Assembly (NCBI RefSeq): GCF_932276165.1
Contig: NC_064010.1
Coordinates: 930,001-994,000, forward strand
Length of the DNA: 64,000 nt
Direction: 5' to 3'
DNA from: Plutella xylostella
Lineage: Eukaryota > Arthropoda > Insecta > Lepidoptera > Plutellidae
Translations under genes and position numbers: made by a program
In this document: piece by piece, positions 11,035 to 21,705 of the stretch
Layout: each line of letters begins with the position of its first letter
Numbering within the stretch: position 1 is the stretch's first letter
The notes under the pieces: generated by a model
Databases searched by the model: none
Seen by the model: only the letters and a program-made list of their open reading frames with translations
Told to the model about the DNA's origin: nothing

Positions 11035-14000
11035 TATAGGTATATATATCTATATATTCAGAACTTATATGTAGTTACGTATTTTATATTAGGTATATTT
11101 GGTAATTATTATTAAGTGACTTGTTTTTAATTTTGTAGTAATAGTGTTGTTTTCTTTTTGCACACCTTATAATAAAATTTTCTTGCACCTCCTGTGGGTT
11201 GACTGGTAGAAAATGCTTGTAGCATTAAGTCCACCCTTTGTACACTTATTTTTATATTTGTGCAATAAAGGATTAAATAAATAAATAAATAAATATTAGC
11301 CAATATTGTTAGCTCCTGATTGACCGAAGTCGCTGGACATTACTCGTAAAATTTGATGATATCACTCAGGATAAAATTTAACCGCAAGTATATAATTTCC
11401 AGGTAAACTTCATCTACCACATCGCGGCCACGGTCAAATTCGACGAGCCCCTGAAAGTGGCCATCCTCACGAACGCCCGCGGCACAAGGGAAGCCATAAC
11501 CCTGGCCAAGGAGACCAAGGACCTGAAGACCTTCGTCTATGTGTCCACGGCGTTCTCAAACTGCTACAATGAAGAGGCGTTTGAGAAGTTCTACCCGACA
11601 CCCGTGTCTGCGCAGACGATTATTGACCTTGTTGAAACGTTTGATGAGGAACGACTTGACGCTATCACTCGGGAGTAAGTCTTCCATTGTCAAATTTTAT
11701 TGTGCAAGCTCTTAAAGGGGAAGGTTGTTTCCAGAATCTATAGAGTGGTCCCAAGGCTTAAAAACTACTTAGCAGGTTTACTCTGGTTTCCCTTCATAAA
11801 GTGTAAATCTTTCGCCTTTTATGACTAGCAGTATTTCGTTTACTACGTTTGGATAGCAGAATTTTCTTTTATCCTACGGAGTATACAAATTTACCTTTAT
11901 TTTCACATAATTATTATATCTTTACAGAATACTCGGAGGTTGGCCAAACACATATTCCTTTTCTAAAGCAATAGCGGAAGATGCCGTCAGGACTATGGCA
12001 ACAGACATCCCTACATGTGTGGTGCGACCAGGCATTGGTAAGCCCTTATTACAGCCTTTATTATCCTGAAAACCTTGCTTTGATTTTTTTCTAACCCCAT
12101 TATCTAGTTACATATTTGCCGTTAAAATATCAAAAATACTACGAACACTACGATGTTGATGATCATTGAAACATTGAAACATATTTTATTAGTAAGTTTT
12201 TACATTACACCTCAAAAAAATTCGTCAATGATCCATTCATTGTAGATTTTATTTTCACGAATTCCCAAAAATCTAAGAATATTTATTATCAGTCGTCTAA
12301 GTCACCCCTTTTCGCATTTTTAACACCTGTATATGATCTGATCCTTGTTATTGTTCCAGTGGTCCCCACGGCGTGTGAACCGGTGCCGGGATGGATGGAC
12401 ATAGGCAACGTGTTCGGACCCAGCGGTGTAAGTAAATAAATACATTACATACATACATATGCACTTACGACTGTAATCCCCGAAGGGGTAGTCAGAGATG
12501 GCTCACAAGCGAGCCACCCACTTTTCGCAGAACATTTGTACTCACGTGATAGGTTGCGAACCATATCGCCGTTTTGGGATAAGTACAATGCACTTAGGAT
12601 ACACATCTAGAATCTAGATGTGCAGGTTTCCTCACGTTGTTTTCCATCACCGTAAGAGCACATGGTATTATTGTACTTAAACTCCTTAATTGAAAACACA
12701 ATTGAAAGAATTCATTGGTACAGGCCAGGATTTGAACCCACGGCCTCTAGATTGAGAGGACGAGGCCTTATCCACTACGCCACCACTGCTCGATAAATAC
12801 ATTAATATGTTGGAATTCGAACCCGCGGCTCACTCTCACTACAGCCTTTGCTAACGCGCCATCTAGTACTATAACTACTTATCTATACCTATCCTATAGA
12901 CCGATTCAGAATAATTACATATTTTCTAAAAAAACATAAACTAAAATGGTACCTAAAAATATTAAGATGTTATAAAACTACCTACCTGAATAATTACTAA
13001 TTTAAATTTAGAACTGTATCATAAACTAACGCATGCACGCATATTATCAATCTAATCAAGGTGGCTGGCAAGCGAGGCCCAAAATTTTCTCGGCAGATTT
13101 ATATGTAGCTCTATATTACCATAAAGCAGTGTTGAAAGCCCATTTTCTCCATATTCAAAGCCTTACCCAACCGATTTGCCCCACAGATCCTCCTAGGCAT
13201 AGGTCTCGGCGTCACCCACACTACTCTGGTGAACCCTGATGTGAGACAAGACGTCGTGCCAGTTGACTACGTTAACAACCTCACGATAGCCGCCACGTGG
13301 GACACCGTCAAACGATATGAAAGAGGACACAGAGATATAAAAATTTATACTCTTTCGAATATCCGGAACTTTATTAATTACAGTAAGTTTGAATTCCTAT
13401 TTTAGTAGGTATGGTGCTATGATAACGCATGATGGTAAGGTGTATCACAACTGAAGTCCGATAGCTAAGTACACACGATCCTAAAAGTAAATAATACCTA
13501 CTATTATATTTTGTATTTACCCCTTGGCTGCACTCATAGAACTAAATGTAAGTGTATAGGCAGATTATTTAGTTCCAAATTTTGCCGTAAGATTTCAGTG
13601 GCGGCGCGGAGTCTACAGGCTCATCCCGAAAGACACACCAGCACACCACATCAATGTCACTAGCCTACCCTTTTTTGGTTTTGGCACAAAACTTGCACTC
13701 TGGTTTCTGTTGCGTTTATCTTTTATCATCATCACACCCCATCACGTGCCCACTGCTTGGGCCCGGGTCTTCATCAAAGTCAAAGTCAAATGTTTTTATT
13801 CATCGTAATTTTTTTTTTTCTGGCTTGGGCCTAGTCCACCACGCTGGCCTAGTGCGGATTGGTGGATAATGGCGTTTATATTTATCAGACTCTATTCCTA
13901 TCCGATACCTAAGTACTTCAGTAAACTTGTTTCTTCCAGATTCATACGTAGACGTCCTAGACACAGAGGGTCGTCAACTCGTGACCCCCAAAGCTATGTG

Positions 14001-14919
14001 GTACTGCGGCGCCATACATGCGGAAAACAAATACACCCTGTTCTTATTCACACTTTTCATGCACTATATACCTGCGTTCTTTGTGGATATTGTGTTGAAG
14101 TTAAGAGGGAGCAAGCTTAGGTAAGTCTGCAATAGAATCAAGGTAGGTATTTATTCTAGGGGAATTATTCCTACTTCTACTGCTAATAATTTTGACAATA
14201 CCGTGTTTTGCAAGAGTGGTATAGGAAGTCCAGATAGTCTCAGGGCAACCTTCTGAAGCACTTATGTTTTACGAATTTGCAAATACATGGAAAAAAAATC
14301 AAGTGCATGCAGTAAACATGACCTGATGACGTGACAGAGTTTCTAGGTATGAAGAAGTAAAAAAAACGTGCATTTTAAAAAATCCTAAATAGAAGAAAAG
14401 TTATTTCTTATAATAGACTTTTTGCAACCCCATGTAGGGTTTGTAAAAATGCCCTGGTGCACTTTATCTAAACCAGTTCTGAACGCATCCTCACAAGAGA
14501 TCCGTAAAAAATCTTCACTTCCTTGTTCTTAACCTAAATCCCATTGTTTCAGGTTGATGAAAATATACAAAAAGGCCTACAGACTGAACTTAATCCTCAG
14601 TTACTTCATGGTTCGGGAGTTCCGACTTCACGACGACAACACTGTGGATCTCTTCAATAGACTGTCCAAAACTGACAGAACCATCTTCCACTTCGATGTA
14701 GCAGACGTTGACTTCAGGGTTTTCACCAAGTACTGGTGGCTGGGACTCAGAAAGTACATACTAAAAGATGGCCTTAAAGGCACTGCAAGGGCAGTTCAAA
14801 AGCAAAAATGGCTGAAAGTTGCGAACTACGTTCTAGTGATAATGTATGCGTTCACGGTTTACAAACTTTTGGTGTTTACCGGGTCGATTCTTTGGATGTG
14901 CTTGAGGTTTATATTTTAA
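5145..14919 (+). CDS. FAR-B: fatty acyl-CoA reductase, complete, 10 coding exons
   Basis: Predicted 526-aa alcohol-forming fatty acyl-CoA reductase. Coding exons: 5145-5314, 5504-5597, 5714-5836, 11403-11674, 11928-12037, 12360-12427, 13187-13382, 13940-14120 and 14553-14919 as listed here (nine coding segments), plus a 5' non-coding part from 5127; all junctions are GT-AG and every phase closes. The Rossmann domain has TGGTGFLG (residues 41-48) for NADPH, and the active-site pair is Y229/K233 in YSFSK, followed by VVRPGI. The C-terminal sterile domain (RLHDDNT, KYWWLGLRKY) ends in a hydrophobic anchor. The start is supported by an in-frame TAA at 5127-5129, directly after a good acceptor (CTTCAG). 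The 5.6-kb third intron is inflated by nested LINEs. Compared with FAR-A, it is a tandem paralogue. Substrate and tissue cannot be read from the sequence. Confidence 0.92.
5837..6143 (+). repeat. Intron start with LINE-type 3' end and (TTTGA)n tail
   Basis: The sequence ends in 'GGCAATAAAATA' followed by about four TTTGA units (6121-6142), the form of a truncated LINE/SINE 3' end. The next insertion begins just beyond it. Confidence 0.45.
9044..10860 (-). mobile_element. 5'-truncated LINE nested in the plus-strand LINE
   Basis: Its 3' tail is a (TCTAA)n run on the minus strand (9044-9066). The other end falls in GC-rich coding sequence at 10860, so it is 5' truncated. The host LINE resumes in frame right after it. 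A short 'TAGG' flanks both sides (9040-9043 and 10857-10860), possibly part of the target duplication. Codon use is strikingly GC-rich compared with the AT-rich host LINE, suggesting a different source family. Confidence 0.8.
9329..10807 (-). pseudogene. Truncated reverse transcriptase of the nested LINE
   Basis: A 492-aa open frame carries reverse transcriptase motifs: PLYKGKGKRED, YRPVAIIPTPAKVLE, AYRAGRSTTDLA, CDLSRAFDVADH, GVPQGSSLSNIIFS and MYADD (YADD at 262-265). It has no endonuclease domain because of the 5' truncation. Near the C-terminus, ILTCPS jumps directly to a VYVCGPGIYNKLP segment; relatives usually have several dozen residues between these blocks, so an internal deletion is likely. 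Confidence 0.8.
10980..11055. repeat. (TA)n microsatellite in LINE 3' UTR
   Basis: A long AT-dinucleotide run within the 3' UTR of the plus-strand LINE. The related element also has a TA-rich stretch at the same place (about 42251-42310), so it is a family feature that can expand. Confidence 0.75.
12443..12795 (-). repeat. tRNA-derived SINE, family S2, long copy
   Basis: On the minus strand it starts with a tRNA-like head (about 12720-12793) containing GTGGCGTAGTGGATAAGGC (A-box-like) and GGGTTCAAATCC (B box), continues with a body shared with 1766-1985, and ends in (ATGT)n near 12443. It lies in a FAR-B intron. A 12-bp palindrome, TCTAGAATCTAGA-like, is present at 12605-12622. Confidence 0.7.
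13780..13866. repeat. Repeat fragments in FAR-B intron
   Basis: Contains (TCAAAG)n, an oligo-T run and 'CCTAGTCCACCACGCTGGCC'. The last string recurs at about 19320-19345, so it is a dispersed repeat family. Confidence 0.5.
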
Positions 14920-14932
14920 GGGTTCGTTAGTT

Positions 14933-14938
14933 AATAAA
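14933..14938 (+). terminator. Poly(A) signal of FAR-B (AATAAA)
   Basis: Canonical AATAAA 14 bases after the stop codon, followed by GT-rich sequence (TTGTTGGTGTTTTG). Confidence 0.75.
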
Positions 14939-15583
14939 AGTAGATGTTAAGATTGTTGGTGTTTTGTTTTCCCTTAAATTTTCAGGGCAACTCAATCATA
15001 CGTAGTTACTACAAGTCAGTAAGTAAATCATGATCCACCTAGCTAGATAATGTACCTAAATGTACACTACCAGCAAACGGAGAAAGAGATAAATGTGTGC
15101 CACCCAATGATTTCAAAAGGAAGGATACGCCCGTCAGAACGTTTTGTCATAAGAAAATGGCACCCGCTCGCTGGCCCTAATTCATACAAATTATGACAGA
15201 TTTATGAGATTTTAGGGCCAAAGCGAGGGTGTCATTTTCTAGAACGGTTGGGCCTGTCCTTAAGCTAGTAATAATAAGTCAATGGTGCCACCCCAGCGCA
15301 AACAGGTTGATCCTGACCTGACACACAAAGTTGGAAGATATGAATCAAATAATATTATGGCGATTAAATATGTATAAGAAAGATTTTTTTTTATTTCAAA
15401 TACACACAGAAACAACACATACATTTACAGGAAAAGGTTAAAAAGTAATAAAACTAAATTTAAAAAAGTAGTATAACTAGTAAGTATAGTCGTTTGCAAT
15501 AGAATCCAACAATCATGTAAACAAATATGGCGGACTGACATTGACAGCGTATTGTTTATGCCCATAGTGATGTCATAGTATTC

Positions 15584-15800
15584 TATAGTGCCACAAACTT
15601 ATCTGTTCCGGTGAGAACGAATTAAATTGGTCCATATCTCATTACTCACTAATAAATTATATATTGATATAGATTAGATGGATTTATTTAAACCGCAAGG
15701 GTAAATTTCCATTACGGGAGAACTTAACATCCTAGAGAATGAAGAAATATTAGAAATTTACGTGAACTCTTACCGGAACAGATAAGTTTGTGGCACTGTA
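15584..15800. mobile_element. Tc1/mariner-like MITE, copy 1
   Basis: 217 bp bounded by TA dinucleotides. Terminal inverted repeats read AGTGCCACAAACTTATCTGT then TCCGGTGAGA, matched by the complement at the right end (CCGGAACAGATAAGTTTGTG). A second copy with the same ends lies at 58481-58699. TA targets and this size fit Tc1/mariner-derived MITEs. Confidence 0.85.
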
Positions 15801-16118
15801 ATTAGATTAAGTATATAAGCCATAGACTATAAAATAAAACTGATTATAGGTATAATAATATAAAAAAGTGTTTATTAAAACCAATTTAAATCTTTGTCTT
15901 CGTCATCATCACTATCAGAAGTGTCGCCGGTGACCGTAATTATAAATGGAACCACTGTGTCATCGCTTGCCGTGTCTAAAATGCCGTCGAGCTTTTTCAT
16001 TTCGTCCTTTTCCTTTTTTCGTTTTGGTTAATTATATTAAGCTCTTGAAAAAAAATATAATTGTATTCAAATAATATTAAATGGAAATAATTTATTAAAT
16101 TAAAAATAAAAGATAACT

Positions 16119-16377
16119 ACGACGACCGAATGGCGTAGTGGTTAGTGACCTGACTACTGAGCCGATGGTCCCGGGTTCGATTCCCGGCTGGGGCAGATAT
16201 TTGTTTAAACACAGATATTTGTTCTCGGGTCTTGGATGTGCCCGTAAAATGGCAATAGGCCCGCCCCCTATTACATTGGGACTAACATAACACTCTGGCG
16301 AAAAGTGGGTGCAGCAATGCACCTCTGCCTACCCCGCAAGGGAGTACATTAGTACAAGGCGTGAGTGCGTGTGTTGT
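16119..16377 (+). mobile_element. tRNA-derived SINE, family S1, copy 1 (11-bp TSD)
   Basis: The head GACGACCGAATGGCGTAGTG contains an A-box-like TGGCGTAGTGG, with B box GGTTCGATTCC about 30 bases on; a conserved body ends in 'ACAAGGCGTGAGTGCGTG'. The insertion is flanked by the 11-bp direct repeat AAAAGATAACT at 16108-16118 and 16378-16388. Other copies: 17579-17840 (+), 28446-28714 (-) and a tail fragment at 34852-34905. Confidence 0.9.
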
Positions 16378-16910
16378 AAAAGATAACTTCAGATTACGAA
16401 CAACACTAACTTTTCAATGACTTATAGAGTTTGATGAGTAAAAAACTAAGATGACAGCTTGTCAAATACTTCGAAATTTTTAGGTTGCAAATGTTTTAAC
16501 AAATTTAACTTATAAATACAAGTTAAATCGTGTTGAAGATAATGCGAAAACAATGGTGCGTTCGTTGAAATAAGACTATGTTTATAATTGATCGTCAAAT
16601 GTATGTGATTACGGAGTAATCGTGAAAATTTGGTTTGTTTACATGATTGTTGGATTCTATTGCAAACGATTATACCTACATTGTGATACGAGTGCGGAAA
16701 GTGTGTCACTGTCATTATAATACAGTAAGGTAATCCTCATTCTTCTGAGTCAAGATCATATATATCCATTTGTCGATGGTATTGGTAATGAGATAGTAAC
16801 AAAGACAGGTCTATGGATGGTAATCAAATGGTAATAAGGCTTTTAGGTTAGGTAAATAAATATTACTTTAACCTAACAAGAAACTTACTTATAAAAATGC
16901 TATTGAAAAG

Positions 16911-19900
16911 ATGCTAGGAGGTATCACAGTGGGATTGTGCAACTATTTGTGCATGTTACTGAAACCCACACGAGGGATAGTATTCAGAAATTATCACACT
17001 GTCACTCATTGTATATTTGATATGGACGGAACTATTATAGGTTAGTTTCTTTCGTTTGCTAAACTTTATCACACGTAAGTAGCTCTACCATGATCATCAC
17101 CATGGTCCATTTAGCCCATTTGGGTATGATATCTGCATCCACTGAAATGCCATATAGTACCACAACTTGGTCACAGTATTTATAATATACCTACCTACTA
17201 ATAGTTAATTTCCTGATACCATTCAGAAAGAATATCCATAGGTGATTCGTGCGAGAGAAGGTGGCTGGTATTGATGCATGAGAAAGTCCGAGGACATTAT
17301 AGTTATGGCGCTCCTTGAGAGAGGCCTATGTCCAGCAGTGGAAGATTATGGACTGATGTTGATGATGACCTAAAGTAGGTTCATGAGGAATAGGTAGGTA
17401 ACTAGATCTACTTATGTGGTTATTAAAAGCAAATAAAAGTAACAGCATTAATAATTTCAGATTCTGAAGTTTTATACGCAAATGTTATTAGAAAGATTTG
17501 TTCCAAATATGATAAAACTATAACTGATGGATTGTTAAACAAGGTAACTCGTAGGTATTCGTTAAATAAAAGTTATAAGACGACCGAATGGCGTAGTGGT
17601 TAGTGACCCTGACTACTGAGCCGATGGTCCCGGGTTCGATTCCCGGCTGGGGCAGATATTTGTTTAAACACAGATATTTGTTCTCGGGTCTTGGATGTGC
17701 CCGTAAAATGGCAATAGGCCCGCCCCCTATTACATTGGGACTAACATAACACTCTGGCGAAAAGTGGGTGCAGCAATGCACCTCTGCCTACCCCGCAAGG
17801 GAGTACATTAGTACAAGGCGTGAGTGCGTGTTTTTTTTTTATTTTATTACGTACGTAGTTTTAAGTCAGCCTATCACCTACCTACCTATAGTTTGTTAAA
17901 AGTTATTTTAGTTTGAATATAAGTAACAAGGTACCTAGTTCGTTTGCACTGTATAAGACCTAGGACACAGAGTTTTGGTGCCCTTTGGCAGAGGCCTATG
18001 TCCAGCAGCGGACGACTGTAGGCTGATGATGGCACGAGGAGGTATGGCAAGGTTTATTAGGTACCTAAGTATTTTTCTAATAACGTGATATGGACTTATA
18101 TGGCGTTTCGTAGGGTAGGTAAGGTATACTAACTAGGTAGGATACCTGGATTTTACATAAAGTTAACTAATTTAAAAGTATCTAATAAGTACCTATTGGC
18201 AGGTCCATTAAAATTATAGGACCCTCTACTAAAATAAGGGGTATTTTCAGGTGATCGGAGTGACAGACAGAGACATAAGCCAAATGATCTGCAAAGAACT
18301 TGAAATACCAATCCCACCGGTCGAATTTGAAAAACAAATGAAAGATATGACCACGGCTTCAGCAAACACGGTGCCTACTAAAGAAGGTTATTAATTTATT
18401 ATTTTAGCATCAGTGTACAGTTAACAAAAGCGATAAGTAACCCATGCCAGTGCTAATGGCTCGATTACACCTAACGAGTACCTACAATGGTGAGACAGTG
18501 TCCTCAGCCGCGCACTCGGTCGCTTGCTAGCCGTTCATTGGTCGAGGATTGGCTATCATTAAAAGTCAGTACTTAATAGTCTTTAACAGAATAGAATATC
18601 ATTTTATTCAACGTAGAATTTACATTAATTATTTTGTTGTCAAGATTATAATATGTCCAACATGGAAAGTATATAAGCGCTGTGGATGGATAGGTACCTA
18701 CTTAGGTACAAGTATACCTACTTATCTCTGTCTTTCTCCCTAGGTAGGCACCCTATGTACCTAGCTACAAACCTAAGTAGGAATAGGTACTGGTTGTAGG
18801 ATTCATTCCGCCCAAAACCGTGTCCTATCCATCTTAATTACCTAACTTTATATTCCTCATATGAAGGAGCAAATAAAATACTAAATCACCTGAAGAGCCA
18901 CTCAATACTAGCCGCGCTGGCTACGAATTCAACTGGAGAGACAGTGAGGATGTACGCGATGGCGAAACCTGAGCTGTTTGGCCATTTCCATCACATGGTA
19001 AACCCCCTTTTCTTTTTTATAGTTTCTCTCCTCCGAGGTTTTCTGGAAGAAAGAAAGTACTCTTAGTAATAAGGCCGCCATTTGTACCGTCTATGTTGTG
19101 CATATTCTATTGTTATTTCTGTGTTTGTGTGCAATAAAGAATTATCTATCTATCTACATATCTAAGCTTTATAACTTGCCTAATAATGCTCCTCCTAAAT
19201 TACTAAGATTACTAATTTCTAGATTACTGCGACTTAAATGAAATAAAGTACTTATGTTGGTCATCCTCATCCCCACTGCTGGGACCGGGGTCTCCTTCCA
19301 ATGAAGAAAGGGTTTAGTTAGGCCTAGTCCACCACGCTAGCAAGCTTATTATGAGTGAGTGGTTAGGTAAGTGGGCCACCCGACTGTCGAAAGTTTTCAA
19401 GCTGTCCGAAGGCCTTTGACTAGGCTTCACGACAGCTGCCGAAGCAGCAACCGGGAATATCCGTAATAATTAATGTACCGAAAAAAGGGGGTACTTACCA
19501 TGACTCTACTTCCTGCCTAGGTCAGCGTAGATGATGCAGAGGTACATCACGGCAAGCCACACCCAGACTTGTTCCTGGTGGCTGCCTCCAGGTTCCCTGC
19601 CAAAGCTGATCCTAAGCACGTAAATATATTTTTCTAGTAGTTGCGAAGTAAATGTTGTCGGCTATGAGAGAACGTCAAAAATAAATCGACTTGGCGGGGG
19701 CACCGCACCCCATAAGTTTATATTATTATCCGAGGGTAAGTTTCTTGGGAAAAGTTGTTCAGTTTGACCAAACAATTGCATGTCTTTACCACCGCGTCCG
19801 TGTAGATTATATTAACATTATAATTGTTTGTCAAATATTTGTTCACATTAATTAATTGCCTATATTTATTGATTTTTTCCACTCTTGTTCAGTGTCTTGT

Positions 19901-20150
19901 CTTCGAAGACTCGCCTGTCGGGGTTGAAGCAGGAATATCAGCTGGAATGCAGGTATTTCCACCCAAAATTTAATCCAGCGCCATCTATTGTCGAGTAGCG
20001 GAACTAATACATTTTCATTTTCAGGTTGTAATGGTACAGGATAAAAGGCTGATGAATACTTCGTTACGAAAATTTAAAGCGACGCTCATTTTGACCACTC
20101 TCATGGATTTTAGTCCGGAAATATTTGGGTTACCGCCGTATAATTCTTAA
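16911..20150 (+). CDS. PUDP: HAD-family phosphatase, GS1-like / pseudouridine-5'-phosphatase type
   Basis: Predicted 254-aa HAD hydrolase. Exons: 16911-17040, 17461-17543, 18251-18386, 18867-18997, 19521-19619, 19893-19952 and 20025-20150, with GT-AG junctions and matching phases. Motif I is FDMDGTII (nucleophile D37, acid D39). Motif II is in ALATNST, motif III in HHGKPHPDLFL, and motif IV is FEDSPVGVEAGISAGM, followed by VVMVQDKRL. This order and the spacing of the cap match GS1-like proteins, which dephosphorylate pseudouridine 5'-phosphate or similar small phosphates in the cytosol. The start is the first ATG after an in-frame TAA. A second in-frame ATG (codon 15) would give the more usual length of about 240 aa. 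The Asp after DxDGT is usually followed by DSE, found here as D-S-E across the first junction. Confidence 0.9.
17305..17372 (+). repeat. RTE-type 3' end fragment
   Basis: Contains 'GGCGCTCCTTGAGAGAGGCC', then 'TATGTCCAGCAGTGGA' and a GATGTTGATGATGA tail. It matches the 3' end of the RTE pseudogene at 48935-48992. A similar fragment lies at 17977-18034. Confidence 0.7.
17579..17840 (+). mobile_element. tRNA-derived SINE, family S1, copy 2
   Basis: Nearly identical to the copy at 16119-16377, ending in a T-run. It lies in the second intron of the HAD phosphatase gene. I could not find a clean target duplication. Confidence 0.88.
17977..18034 (+). repeat. RTE-type 3' end fragment
   Basis: Carries 'GCAGAGGCCTATGTCCAGCA' and a TGATGATGG tail, like 17305-17372 and 48935-48992. 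Confidence 0.65.
19081..19165 (+). repeat. LINE-type 3' end with (ATCT)n tail
   Basis: Ends in 'TGTGTGCAATAAAGAATT' followed by ATCT repeats, similar in form to the CR1-like 3' ends at 11270 and 42590. Confidence 0.5.
19261..19460. repeat. Dispersed repeat fragment in HAD gene intron
   Basis: Shares 'CCTAGTCCACCACGCT' and a 'CCCACTGCT(G/T)GG' block with 13736-13866. Confidence 0.5.
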
Positions 20151-20232
20151 AATAATAATGCACCTATTGTGTAATGTTAACTTTATAGATACGTTCTTGT
20201 AATAGGCATGTACACTATGTATATCAAGTGTA

Positions 20233-20238
20233 ATTAAA
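20233..20238 (+). terminator. Possible poly(A) signal of the HAD gene (ATTAAA)
   Basis: ATTAAA 83 bases after the stop codon, followed by TG-rich sequence (CACGTGGTCTTGTGGTG). No canonical AATAAA is nearer. Confidence 0.4.
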
Positions 20239-20239
20239 A

Positions 20240-21705
20240 TCATGGAGACACGTGGTCTTGTGGTGATAGAAAAAGGTACCAATATTAAGCCGAAATGGGT
20301 GACTAGGGGTCCTAGCCTCGGAGGGTCATTCTAAAAACTCTTGTGCTGTATCTCCCTATCGGTTAACTATATCCTTTTTTAACACCCTGTATAAGTGTAT
20401 AATATAGGTGTCAGGAAAACAATCAATTCAGCCGCAACTCTTTTATTTAAAAACCAAACCCGATTACACTATTTAAAATATACATTATACAGCTTTCTTA
20501 TGATACAAAATTATAAACAAGCTTTACATAAAATTTTACAATACTCTATATTTATGTAATAGTTGTACCCTATATACAATACTAAATGTTTACCTACAAA
20601 GGTTCTTTTTTAAATAAAATAAAAGCGATGGTATGAATCAGAGAAGAAGATTTTCTATATTCTGAGATCTCTATTGAAGTCACAAAAAATAATTTTGAAA
20701 ACTGACGATGGATGTAAGAAATGTAGAAATTGGCATGATCGTCATTAATTTATTACTGAAAATGATGTTCATTTTACATTTTACCGGTTGCAAAGTTAGC
20801 TTTGTCTGACTAATAAAACAATTATTTAAGAACTTTTATGACTTGTTTTTAACATCCTTTTTTATGGATAGAGTGAAACAACATCTTTTGTGAAAGAAAT
20901 AGAGTATGAATATGAGAAAAAAAGTATATAAATAAAAAATATATTATTAAATCTAATGTTTATCTACATTTATTACACAGAATGCGGCAAAAATGGTATG
21001 ACAAGCAGAATAACTTTTTTTACTATAAGACTGCAAAGTATAAACACTTGCTTGAATTAATTCAATCATTTTTAATATCTAGGTATATTTATAAGACAAG
21101 TAGCCATACCATTTTTGCAACATCCTATAGTATATTGTGATTGTGTTGACGATTTTCTGTAACTCAAATGTATTTTGTTGCAAAACACAAAATAATACAA
21201 ACGAATTGCACGTAAGTAAATTAAATTTACTTTTTATTGCACTATTAGGGGTTACATTTACATTATCCCAGTACAATTTTATGTTTTTTTAAATTCACAA
21301 ATCGAAATACCATGAAAGAACATAATTTGGTACCAATTTTTCGCAAAATCTTAGCTGCATATCGTTTTTCTTTTCATAAAATCTTACCTTCGCTTTGAGT
21401 AAATTGTTTTTTTTTTGTTTTATGATATGGTGCAATGGTAACCAACCCGAAATCCCCGTGTATTTGATAACTATTGCTATCCTACCTGATCAGTCCCCTC
21501 GTAAGCCTTTCAGGTACATTTTCATTTACTGTGGTAAAGGACTCCATTTCAATTTAAAGCATGAATCATTATCGTACATTTACTGTAGCACTTCTGACGA
21601 ACCGGTTTTTACAATTACGTACTGTTTTTTTGTCTCCTTATCTCGACCTCTTTTCAAGAGCTTTTTTTATCATAAAATACCGTTTGATATTCCTTTAGTT
21701 TTTAG
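20240..21705. other. Convergent intergenic region, HAD gene / PPP1R15
   Basis: AT-rich DNA with no coding frame. It contains two dispersed transposon-end motifs ('AACACCCTGTATA' near 20380 and 'TTTTTGCAACATCCTATA' near 21108). On the minus strand, AATAAA (complement at 21233-21238) could be the PPP1R15 poly(A) signal about 470 bases after its stop. Confidence 0.45.

Larger units (their letters stand above)
6144..11292 (+). mobile_element. CR1/L2-like LINE in FAR-B intron, split by a second LINE
   Basis: Plus-strand non-LTR retrotransposon lying in the third FAR-B intron. Its coding region starts at 6197, is interrupted at 9043/10861 by a minus-strand LINE, and resumes to a TGA at 10929. The 3' UTR (about 11190-11292) matches that of the related element ending at 42608: a 'GGTTGACTGGTAGAAAATGCT' type stretch, then GTGCAATAAAGG and an (AATA)n tail. 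The 5' end is placed only by the preceding repeat tail. Clade assignment is by overall look of the protein, not by phylogeny. Confidence 0.75.
15484..16675. mobile_element. TIR element (1.19 kb) hosting a MITE and a SINE
   Basis: The ends are 42-bp inverted repeats with one mismatch: GTATAGTCGTTTGCAATAGA at 15484 and its complement ending at 16675. Inside are a Tc1-like MITE (15584-15800) and a SINE (16119-16377). No transposase is seen, so it is non-autonomous. Confidence 0.8.

Noticed and set aside
16095..17781. Two similar minus-strand open frames starting MHCCTHFSPECYV
   Set aside because: They lie wholly within SINE S1 copies and read the repeat backwards; the third copy at 28446 has the same frame.
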